Below are positions 54,808 through 61,348 of a stretch of DNA of 64,000 nucleotides, piece by piece. The stretch comes from a virus, in the IMG/VR virus record IMGVR_UViG_3300043399_000877, positions 1 through 64,000 of that record, one strand, 5' to 3'. The position numbers were made by a program, and so were the translations under genes. How positions within the stretch are numbered: position 1 is the first letter of the stretch; each line of letters begins with the position of its first letter. The notes under the pieces were generated by a model. It worked only from the letters and a program-made list of their open reading frames with translations, was not told where the DNA came from and made no database searches.

Positions 54808-54977
54808 TGTTCAAGTTACATGAATGGTACAAGAAGCGTAGAATGTTTAAGACAACCTACAACGAACTTAATCGCCTTTCCGATTATGAGCTTGCTGATT
54901 TAGGTTTGGATCGCAGCATGATTGAATACATAGCTAAAAACTCGAGTTATGGGAGCGATAAGAATGTTTTCCTTTAA
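54807..54977 (+). CDS. DUF1127-like small protein
   Basis: The 56-residue protein has ELNRLSDYELADLGLDRSMI, the DUF1127 core (L-x-x-L-S-D-x-E-L-x-D-[IL]-G-L-x-R-x-x-I). In alphaproteobacteria DUF1127 proteins such as CcaF1 act in RNA maturation and turnover. It overlaps the next gene by 14 bases. Confidence 0.82.
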   Translation: MFKLHEWYKKRRMFKTTYNELNRLSDYELADLGLDRSMIEYIAKNSSYGSDKNVFL

Positions 54978-55134
54978 AAACTGGTTTAAAACAAAAACAG
55001 AACAAGAACGTATTGAAGACTATCTTGCAGATAGCTTGAGCTTGGAAGACCTCGAACGCCGGCAGCGATCGATTAGTCGCGGAGAAGCACCTTGGCAGGT
55101 TCGCGCAAACCTAAATCTCAAAGGATGGGCATAA
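54964..55134 (+). CDS. DUF3563-like small protein
   Basis: The 56-residue protein begins MFSFKNWFKTKTEQERIEDY and has LADSLSLEDLERRQRSISRG, as in DUF3563. GGGAG is eight bases before the ATG. TAATG joins it to the next micro-gene. Confidence 0.78.
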   Translation: MFSFKNWFKTKTEQERIEDYLADSLSLEDLERRQRSISRGEAPWQVRANLNLKGWA

Positions 55135-55196
55135 TGTTAGATCCCGATCACAGTTATTTCCGCCAGACTAAGGATGGCAAGAAAGGTGGCAAGTAA
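55134..55196 (+). CDS. 20-residue micro-protein
   Basis: MLDPDHSYFRQTKDGKKGGK, TAATG overlaps on both sides. Coding status rests on the coupled layout only. Confidence 0.45.
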   Translation: MLDPDHSYFRQTKDGKKGGK

Positions 55197-55267
55197 TGTC
55201 ACATATACCATATTACGGTGAAGACACCAAAGAAGAAAAGAAGTCCAAACCGCAGCCTAAAGAATAA
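55196..55267 (+). CDS. 23-residue micro-protein
   Basis: Begins MSHIPYYGEDTKEEKKSK, preceded by AAAGGTGG and coupled by TAATG. Last of the micro-gene run. Confidence 0.45.
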   Translation: MSHIPYYGEDTKEEKKSKPQPKE

Positions 55268-55281
55268 TATACTAACTTTTT

Positions 55282-55321
55282 GATAGCCTCCCGACTAAAT
55301 AACAGTAATCGGGAGGCTATC
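55282..55321 (+). promoter_or_regulatory. RBS-sequestering hairpin with internal late-promoter motif before the endolysin
   Basis: GATAGCCTCCCGA (55282-55294) and TCGGGAGGCTATC (55309-55321) form a perfect 13-bp stem that buries the GGGAGG ribosome site (55311-55316) next to the start ATG at 55322. The loop contains ACTAAATAAC, a late-promoter-like motif; a transcript starting about ten bases later would lack the left arm and leave the site free. T4 gene e is controlled this way. Confidence 0.75.
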
Positions 55322-56170
55322 ATGTCATTTACTTTCAATTTTACAGAAGACCAACTAAAACAGATACTCAAAGGAAACCCGGAAGTTTCCGAATGGTACC
55401 GTGCAATGGTGGAGATATTACCCAAATGGGAAATAAACACACCACAACGTGTCGCAGCGTTCCTTGCCCAAACTGCACACGAAAGCCAGAACTTTAAAGT
55501 TCTAGAAGAAAACCTAAATTATAGTTGGAAGGGATTGCGCCAGGTATTTGGCAGGTATTTCCCAACTGACGCGATGGCTAAGGAATACGAGCGCAAACCT
55601 GAAAAGATAGCCAATCGTGTATACGATGATGCAAACCGGTCGTCAAAGTTAGGTAACACATCGCCCGGTGATGGGTGGAAATACCGTGGGCGCGGCATTA
55701 TTCAGCTAACTGGTAAAAACAACTATTCGGCATTCGCCAAGTCTATTGGAAAAACTTTAGACGAGACTATCGCACATCTTCAAACCAAACAGGGTGCTCT
55801 AGAAAGTGCTGCATGGTTCTGGAATCAAAGAAACATAAATCGACCAGCAGACGCGGGTCAGATAGACCAAGTATCAAAACTTGTTAACGGTGGTGACATC
55901 GGTTTAACCGAGCGTCGAAATAATTACAATCAGGCATTGCAAGTTCTAAACGGCAAGACAACTGCGCCAGCCGCTGCGCCGGTCCCCACTACATTGCGAT
56001 TGGGATCACGCGGTGATGAAGTAAAACGTTTACAAGCCGCACTGGGAATCACAGCTGATGGCGTGTTCGGTCCCGGAACTGAACGTGCATTAAAGCAATG
56101 GCAGGCTGGTGCTGGATTGACTGCCGATGGTATAGCTGGCCCAGCAACTTTGAGAAAGCTCTATAACTGA
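55322..56170 (+). CDS. Endolysin: GH19 lysozyme/chitinase-type domain plus peptidoglycan-binding domain
   Basis: The 282-residue protein has a glycoside hydrolase 19 domain (AAFLAQTAHESQNF with the catalytic Glu, then DGWKYRGRGIIQLTGKNNY, NQRNINR) in residues 1-205. A C-terminal peptidoglycan-binding domain follows (LRLGSRGDEVKRLQAALGIT, DGVFGPGTERALKQWQ). There is no signal peptide, so release needs a holin. The spanin genes follow directly. Expression is probably held back until late by the hairpin at its start. Confidence 0.95.
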   Translation: MSFTFNFTEDQLKQILKGNPEVSEWYRAMVEILPKWEINTPQRVAAFLAQTAHESQNFKVLEENLNYSWKGLRQVFGRYFPTDAMAKEYERKPEKIANRVYDDANRSSKLGNTSPGDGWKYRGRGIIQLTGKNNYSAFAKSIGKTLDETIAHLQTKQGALESAAWFWNQRNINRPADAGQIDQVSKLVNGGDIGLTERRNNYNQALQVLNGKTTAPAAAPVPTTLRLGSRGDEVKRLQAALGITADGVFGPGTERALKQWQAGAGLTADGIAGPATLRKLYN

Positions 56171-56631
56171 TGTTTGGCAGTTTTAAACTCATAGGCATTT
56201 TTGCTATCGTTATGGCCGTGACGCTGTCGGGATTCTATTGGTATTATCAAAATTCTCAAAAAACAATAGCAACCCTAACCGGCAATGTTGCGCGACTAGA
56301 GGTGGCAACTCAGATTCAAACTGAAACCATCAACAGTTTACAAGCGGATTTTCAATTGGCAAATCAAGAATTGGCGAAAGTAAACACCACTCTCGCCGAA
56401 ACTCGAGAACAGAATCGTATATTGGTTGATAAATTGTCCGAACACGACCTCGGTTATCTGGCAGAAAGTCGTCCAGGATTGGTAGAGCGAACGATCAATC
56501 GAGCAAGCGACCAGGCCGGGCGATGCTTCGAGTTGCTCAGTGGCGCCCAGTTAACTGAACAAGAAAGCCGGGCAGCATCAGCTAGAGAATTTAATAGTGA
56601 ATGTCCTTGGCTGTGGCCCGGGCAACAATAG
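56170..56631 (+). CDS. Inner-membrane spanin (Rz-like)
   Basis: The 153-residue protein has one N-terminal span (KLIGIFAIVMAVTLSGFYWY), a coiled coil to about residue 95, and a periplasmic end with two Cys (RCFELLSGAQ, ECPWLWPG). This is the i-spanin layout. It shares a base with the endolysin stop and overlaps no part of the o-spanin start. Confidence 0.85.
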   Translation: MFGSFKLIGIFAIVMAVTLSGFYWYYQNSQKTIATLTGNVARLEVATQIQTETINSLQADFQLANQELAKVNTTLAETREQNRILVDKLSEHDLGYLAESRPGLVERTINRASDQAGRCFELLSGAQLTEQESRAASAREFNSECPWLWPGQQ

Positions 56632-56639
56632 GTGATATT

Positions 56640-57020
56640 ATGAAAGCATACATTTTAACAGCGGCGTTACTGTTTGTAGCAGCATGTGGTGCTAAGGCTC
56701 CGGAACCGATTAAGATAAGCACTTCTCCGGTTGAAAGGCCAGAATTAGTGTTGCCGGAGGCTGACCCGTTGAAGTTAAGAGACGTTAAATGGATTGTTAT
56801 AACTGGCGAAAACTACGAAACTGTTTTTAAAGAACTTGCTGATTCCGGAGAAAACATAGTTTTAATCGGTCTCACAGACCAGGGTTATCAAAATCTGTCG
56901 CTTAATTTAAACGACCTGCGCACATACATACAACAGCAAAATGCCATAATACTTGCATACCGGAATTACTATATACGGTCACAGAGTGCTCTTGATGGTG
57001 CTGTCAAGTTAGATCAATAA
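56640..57020 (+). CDS. Outer-membrane lipoprotein spanin (Rz1-like)
   Basis: The 126-residue protein begins MKAYILTAALLFVAACGAKA with a lipobox ending in Cys, then a Pro-rich stretch, and continues as a short periplasmic domain. Position right after the i-spanin supports an o-spanin role, though it is longer than classic Rz1. Confidence 0.78.
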   Translation: MKAYILTAALLFVAACGAKAPEPIKISTSPVERPELVLPEADPLKLRDVKWIVITGENYETVFKELADSGENIVLIGLTDQGYQNLSLNLNDLRTYIQQQNAIILAYRNYYIRSQSALDGAVKLDQ

Positions 57021-57025
57021 ACTTG

Positions 57026-57066
57026 TTGACAGTCTATAAATATTGTGTTACTTTTGTAACATAGTT
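57026..57066 (+). promoter_or_regulatory. Overlapping early and late promoters plus small palindrome before the 57081 gene
   Basis: TTGACA at 57026 with TACTTT 17 bases on gives a sigma70 promoter; TATAAATA at 57035-57042 lies inside the spacer. TGTTAC-TTTT-GTAACA at 57046-57061 is a perfect inverted repeat that could be an operator. Confidence 0.65.
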
Positions 57067-57080
57067 AAGGAGACACACAC

Positions 57081-57386
57081 ATGCAAGACTACACTAAGCA
57101 AATGCAAGATATGGCTTCGGCTTTTGCCGAGCAGTTCAAGGCAGCGATGCCGAAAGTACACTTCAACAAAAACGGATACGAGATCCGTGCCCAGGTATTG
57201 GAAATGGCACAATCTCAGGTTTGGCAAGACTATCACACCAAGTGTGGCCAGTATGAAACCAGCGTCCGCAAGGAAGGTGACAATATGGTTGTCAGGGTTG
57301 ATCTTCCGCAAGTTCCCGGAGTCGACCAGGTTCTTGAAGCTGCTGAAAAGTTTTACAACTTCGTCAACGGCACTAATAATAAATAA
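57081..57386 (+). CDS. Conserved phage protein (VHFNKNGYEIRAQVLEMA family)
   Basis: The 101-residue protein begins MQDYTKQMQDMASAFAEQFK and has VHFNKNGYEIRAQVLEMAQS, then VPGVDQVLEAAEKFYNFVNG. It is strongly conserved in T4-like cyanophages, and looks like a small phasin-type helical protein with a strand core. AAGGAGAC precedes the ATG. Function unknown. Confidence 0.85.
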   Translation: MQDYTKQMQDMASAFAEQFKAAMPKVHFNKNGYEIRAQVLEMAQSQVWQDYHTKCGQYETSVRKEGDNMVVRVDLPQVPGVDQVLEAAEKFYNFVNGTNNK

Positions 57387-57455
57387 AAGACAGTAAAAAT
57401 TTTATGTAGGTCAGAGCATAGCTCTTTTTAGTATTAAATATTGTATAATGACACG

Positions 57456-57485
57456 CCCCGGTTAGTGCAAACTAGCCGGGGTTAA
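57456..57485. terminator. Terminator between convergent genes
   Basis: CCCCGGTTAG and CTAGCCGGGG form a 10-bp stem with flanking T-rich bases on both sides. Confidence 0.8.
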
Positions 57486-58901
57486 TCATTTTACTTCCAA
57501 CCAGCTCAACGATGCTCTTATAGTAGCATTTGATCCAATATAATAACAAATTATAGCAATACACTGACTGTCTGTTGAATCGTAATTTTGATATATAGTG
57601 CTTATTCTGTTGACGACGTCGGCTGTACCGACCACTGCATTATTGTTTCCCTTGGTACCTAATGCAAAATCATCATATAATATATTATAATCTGGCCTAC
57701 TTTGCCAATTTGAATTAAGAGCAGCATTGACAGTATATTGTGTCCATCCTGCCCCGGGGACGTCATTCCAAACCGGAGATCCATCAAAAACGGTAGTACT
57801 GTTTGGAAGTAAAACAATACAATATCTTATGTCGACATCGGTTATTATGTTAAATCCCTTTAATCTAGCCAGTGATCTGTTTGGATGGCCCTGTTGGGTG
57901 TTTGTGAGTTTTAAAGCTATAGCACATTTTCCATATGATTGACTATTTGCTTGAGTTAATGATACCGTTGTTGAACCAGTGCTAACACCACGTTGCCATC
58001 CGGTTTCAAAATCTGACCCTTCACAATAAACACTCCCACAAATCATCATTAGTTCACTGGAACTAGATGTGTCCCCCACATTTTTTATTTCCCATCGTAT
58101 TGGTAAACTGGGCTGAATCATATAAACTTCAGTTACTGAGTTTGCGTGATTAAAATGATGTACATGATGTACCACCCCGTCAACAACAAACCCTATTCTA
58201 ACTCGTCCAACACCCAACCATTGATAGTCTAATGTGAGAATTTGTGCCTTTGAAAAATCTAAATTTACATGGCTTGGGTTTCCTTCAGGATCAGATTCCC
58301 AACTTCCGTCCATTCTATCCATATTCCAATTGTTTTGTGATACAATTTCAGTATCGGTACCATTCTTTCTAATAACAACTTCTGGAACGGTTCCGTTCAT
58401 TCTAAAAAATATTCCATTCAGATCATCAAATGCACCAACTGCCTGTACTAGATTTTCTTTTGCCTGATCCATCACGTAAGTAATAAAAAATAGGTTACTT
58501 GTACCTGAAATGTATGGATGATACTGTTTTGTTTGTCGTACAGCTCGATCACCAGATGCTGTGCCTATAGTAGCTAATGCACACACTCTTGGATAATCCA
58601 CTGTTATACTTGCCGTCCCCGAGGTGAGATCATTCATCTCAAAAAGAGTACCTTCGCCATACATGTATCTGTATTCGCCCAGGATTCTACTATCCGATAC
58701 TCTACCCCTGCCGAATGAAGTTATAGTCGGACTGTCTGCCCAACTTATTCCAACACCGTATGTTTCTGTTCCTCCTTGGACTCGTACAACTGGTTTGCCC
58801 TGTGCGTTGTATTCCATTGCTTTATGTAAATCCCAAAGATTACTTTCGTTTGGGTGTGCATAGGGTGTGCTATTGTTTTCGTTACGGTTTTTCCAACTCA
58901 T
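57486..58901 (-). CDS. Virion structural (tail/fibre-type) protein
   Basis: The 471-residue protein begins MSWKNRNENNSTPYAHPNES. The beta-rich body has VGRVRIGFVVDGVVHHVHHF near 250 and IQPSLPIRWEIKNVGDTSSS, conserved blocks in phage tail or baseplate-fibre proteins. The end is a lectin-like beta domain. It overlaps the small gene upstream by four bases. Confidence 0.8.
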   Translation of the reverse strand: MSWKNRNENNSTPYAHPNESNLWDLHKAMEYNAQGKPVVRVQGGTETYGVGISWADSPTITSFGRGRVSDSRILGEYRYMYGEGTLFEMNDLTSGTASITVDYPRVCALATIGTASGDRAVRQTKQYHPYISGTSNLFFITYVMDQAKENLVQAVGAFDDLNGIFFRMNGTVPEVVIRKNGTDTEIVSQNNWNMDRMDGSWESDPEGNPSHVNLDFSKAQILTLDYQWLGVGRVRIGFVVDGVVHHVHHFNHANSVTEVYMIQPSLPIRWEIKNVGDTSSSSELMMICGSVYCEGSDFETGWQRGVSTGSTTVSLTQANSQSYGKCAIALKLTNTQQGHPNRSLARLKGFNIITDVDIRYCIVLLPNSTTVFDGSPVWNDVPGAGWTQYTVNAALNSNWQSRPDYNILYDDFALGTKGNNNAVVGTADVVNRISTIYQNYDSTDSQCIAIICYYIGSNATIRASLSWLEVK

Positions 58902-59101
58902 GGTGCCCAAGGTCTTCCAGGTTTTAATCCACCCACGTTTGGATTATCAACTACGTTGTTGGTGTCGTTGTCGTTTTCTGCGTAAACAGTGGGTAGCTGT
59001 GTTAAATCATAGGACTCAGAACGCTTTGCGCTGGCCGCATCTAACTTTGCAATTTGGCGATCACGCTTGTAGGGTAATGTGCTGATCCCGTTTGCGCTCA
59101 T
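58898..59101 (-). CDS. Small conserved phage protein
   Basis: The 67-residue protein begins MSANGISTLPYKRDRQIAKL and ends GLKPGRPWAP. It is coupled (TGATG) to the gene at 59101 and sits with the structural gene, as in related phages. Possibly a virion connector; unknown. Confidence 0.75.
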   Translation of the reverse strand: MSANGISTLPYKRDRQIAKLDAASAKRSESYDLTQLPTVYAENDNDTNNVVDNPNVGGLKPGRPWAP

Positions 59102-59325
59102 CACAAACCTCCCAGTCTTTTTATATCTTCTAGTTCGTTTTTCTTTCTGCTGTGTTTAACATGCTGCATGATTTCATCGTAATCATCCATGGTTATTACT
59201 TTGTGCTTGCTGAGTCCTGTCACCTTTTCAGTCACAAAGTGCAGTGTCATGTCATCTTTGACTTCTTCTCTAGCCAGCTCAAGCAGACGTAAAAATGTCG
59301 GAACATCTAGTTTTATTATATCCAT
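59101..59325 (-). CDS. Small conserved helical protein
   Basis: The 74-residue protein begins MDIIKLDVPTFLRLLELARE. AAGGAG precedes it and TATAAATA lies at 59343-59350. Function unknown. Confidence 0.78.
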   Translation of the reverse strand: MDIIKLDVPTFLRLLELAREEVKDDMTLHFVTEKVTGLSKHKVITMDDYDEIMQHVKHSRKKNELEDIKRLGGL

Positions 59326-59342
59326 TTGTCATCTCCTTGTGG

Positions 59343-59358
59343 TATTTATAGATAAATA
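59343..59358. promoter_or_regulatory. Back-to-back late promoter motifs
   Basis: TATAAATA on the minus strand (59343-59350) and GATAAATA on the plus strand (59351-59358) lie next to each other and face divergent genes at 59325 and 59363. Confidence 0.55.
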
Positions 59359-59362
59359 AAAT

Positions 59363-59536
59363 ATGATTAAGCGTTTCTTAAAATGGTTTGACGATTACAA
59401 TCTTGCAATGCAAGAAATGGGGTATCCGCCGGGATATCCGTTTACTTACGCATACGGCGCATACATCATGCCGTTGCCGCCCATTGATGAATTAAAAGAA
59501 CCGACAAAAGATAAAGATGAAAAAACTGGCGTATAG
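59363..59536 (+). CDS. Small hypothetical protein, Pro/Tyr-rich
   Basis: The 57-residue protein begins MIKRFLKWFDDYNLAMQEMG, then YPPGYPFTYAYGAYIMPLPP and a charged end. It ends in TAG and overlaps the DUF454 gene by 20 bases. Function unknown. Confidence 0.6.
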   Translation: MIKRFLKWFDDYNLAMQEMGYPPGYPFTYAYGAYIMPLPPIDELKEPTKDKDEKTGV

Positions 59537-59945
59537 AACCCTTGGGATAATATGCGTGGGGTTTGCCTACGTGGGATTGGTCACGCCCGGTATCCCATTT
59601 AGTATATTTTTAGTCATTGCTGCATGGGCTTTTGCAAAAAGTTCGGAAACTTGGCATGACTGGATATACAATCATCCAATCTTTGGTGAATTTTTAACCA
59701 ATTGGAATACAAAAAGAATATTCCCAACTCGAGGAAAATACATAATGATTGCAACTATGGCTAGTACTTTAATCATAACTTGGTTTATGACCGAAAACCT
59801 AAAAGCCATAATGTGGAGCGGTGGGTTTATGGGACTGGTTGCTGTGTGGGCTTGGCGTTATCCGGGAAGCGAAGCTGAATACCAGAGTCGCATAGAAAAA
59901 AACCAGCCCGTAGGCTGGTCTAGTCCACGCGAATGGTTTCGTTAA
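59517..59945 (+). CDS. DUF454/YbaN-family inner-membrane protein
   Basis: The 142-residue protein begins MKKLAYRTLGIICVGFAYVG, then LVTPGIPFSIFLVIAAWAFA, WIYNHPIFGEFLTNWN and two more spans, matching DUF454. These proteins are common in proteobacteria and of unknown role. A host-derived gene is likely. Confidence 0.85.
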   Translation: MKKLAYRTLGIICVGFAYVGLVTPGIPFSIFLVIAAWAFAKSSETWHDWIYNHPIFGEFLTNWNTKRIFPTRGKYIMIATMASTLIITWFMTENLKAIMWSGGFMGLVAVWAWRYPGSEAEYQSRIEKNQPVGWSSPREWFR

Positions 59946-60472
59946 AAATATCTATCAACAGCGTTTCTAGATAATTCATTAACTACAAAATCCCATTGTT
60001 CTGGTGCCGGAACGGCGAATATACTGGTGTTGTTCATACTAACCTGTATCCAAAGCTTTTGATCCAACTCTCGATCCAATCTTTCCGGAGTCCACCACAC
60101 ACAACCAGCAACAAACCTATAGTATTCTGGTACTTGATGTATTTTAAATAAATCTATAGCCGAGTTGTCGTTTGTGACTGCAACTTTGTTATAAAACACT
60201 TCGGTTTTTTCAGTTTGCCAATCGGTAGTGTGCAACAACCGAATTTCTCTGGGATTGACTGGTCCTCCCAGATAAACAGGACTGTTTTCGTAATCGTAAG
60301 GCAAATCAAATCCCAGTATGTCAATACCAACTGTGCTTATCTGATTTATTATAACACCAATAATGCGTTTGGAGTTTAGTGAAACTGGCATAACCAAAGT
60401 TCGGTGCCAAGCACTGCCATCTAACTGAGTGCTTGCAAGTAATACTGACCCCGTTGTTATGTTATGTTTCAC
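59942..60472 (-). CDS. YqgE/AlgH-family protein (DUF179)
   Basis: The 176-residue protein begins MKHNITTGSVLLASTQLDGS and has PVYLGGPVNPREIRLLHTTD near residue 67 and GCVWWTPERLDRELDQKLWI near 128, the family blocks. Role in bacteria is unclear (transcription or stress linked). Its 3' end overlaps the convergent DUF454 gene by four bases. Confidence 0.87.
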   Translation of the reverse strand: MKHNITTGSVLLASTQLDGSAWHRTLVMPVSLNSKRIIGVIINQISTVGIDILGFDLPYDYENSPVYLGGPVNPREIRLLHTTDWQTEKTEVFYNKVAVTNDNSAIDLFKIHQVPEYYRFVAGCVWWTPERLDRELDQKLWIQVSMNNTSIFAVPAPEQWDFVVNELSRNAVDRYF

Positions 60473-60477
60473 TACCC

Positions 60478-60726
60478 TTAACCTTTATTTGGGATTATCG
60501 GTCCCCCGTATTTTTGAGCTTTTAGTTTTTTACCGGACATACGTACTCTTTTCTTACCGATACGTTGAATTTTTCCACCTTCTCTAGCTCTATAGCCTTG
60601 CCCTTTACAACTTGCAAGAGCACTTGCACCGAGACTTTTGTTGCTTCGGCTGCTTTTGCACAGTGCCTTACTGGCCTTCCATTCTTCGATATCGTCTTCT
60701 TGTGTTAGTACTTCATCTAATCTCAT
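60478..60726 (-). CDS. Basic putative internal head protein
   Basis: The 82-residue protein begins MRLDEVLTQEDDIEEWKASK and then becomes very basic (GKIQRIGKKRVRMSGKKLK). Like the gene at 50875 it joins a head-targeting-like N-terminus to a DNA-binding-type body. A GATAAATA late motif lies upstream at 60745. Confidence 0.75.
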   Translation of the reverse strand: MRLDEVLTQEDDIEEWKASKALCKSSRSNKSLGASALASCKGQGYRAREGGKIQRIGKKRVRMSGKKLKAQKYGGPIIPNKG

Positions 60727-60757
60727 AGGTTTAACTCCATTTATTATATTTATCCGA

Positions 60758-60976
60758 TTAACGATACCTGTCTGCAGGGTTAGTCACTTCACGATCCTCG
60801 TCGGCAGCCAATCTAAATGTTAACGCACTACGAGGTCCACGGGTGGTATTGAGTGATATTTCTCCAGTTTTAGGATGGAACTCAATTTTTGTAATCTGAG
60901 CTGGTCTGTTATTTGGACCTACCAAAATAGTTTGTCCAAGTTCAAGATCTACAGTTATACGATTTAGTGTGCTCAT
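60758..60976 (-). CDS. Small conserved beta-barrel-type protein
   Basis: The 72-residue protein begins MSTLNRITVDLELGQTILVG and has beta patterning. GAGGAG lies about seven bases before this ATG, so an ATG six bases upstream is rejected. Seen in T4-like marine phages; function unknown. Confidence 0.75.
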   Translation of the reverse strand: MSTLNRITVDLELGQTILVGPNNRPAQITKIEFHPKTGEISLNTTRGPRSALTFRLAADEDREVTNPADRYR

Positions 60977-61033
60977 GACCATTCTCCTCTATAAATGCGT
61001 ATGCACCGAGTATTTATTTGTATAAATAATTAC

Positions 61034-61348
61034 ATGCACTTGTTTATTAGTAACCTTAACATAACAACTCCACCCTGGTCTGTCAATCAAGTGGATGATG
61101 TTTACGAAATAGTAAACTCAGATCAAACACTTGTTGCGGCTGTCCCGATAGATCCAAGAGAAGATTTATCAAGAATACAAGCGAACGCCGCGGTGTTGGC
61201 GGCTGCGCCAGAGCTGCTGGCAGCTCTTAAGGAGGCGGCGTTTATACTGGAATCACGCGGGGAACCCCTGGGCGAACCGTATTTTGAATTGATCAACCGC
61301 GCAAGTCCAGCGTTGCCGCCTATACCTTATCCGAGACCGCAACGTTAA
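61034..61348 (+). CDS. Small protein with NAAVLAAAPELLAALKEA motif
   Basis: The 104-residue protein begins MHLFISNLNITTPPWSVNQV. The stretch NAAVLAAAPELLAALKEAAF is a very common phage motif of unknown role. TATAAATA at 61020-61027 is so close to the ATG that the message would be leaderless; no ribosome site is seen. It is convergent with the giant gene. Confidence 0.72.
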   Translation: MHLFISNLNITTPPWSVNQVDDVYEIVNSDQTLVAAVPIDPREDLSRIQANAAVLAAAPELLAALKEAAFILESRGEPLGEPYFELINRASPALPPIPYPRPQR

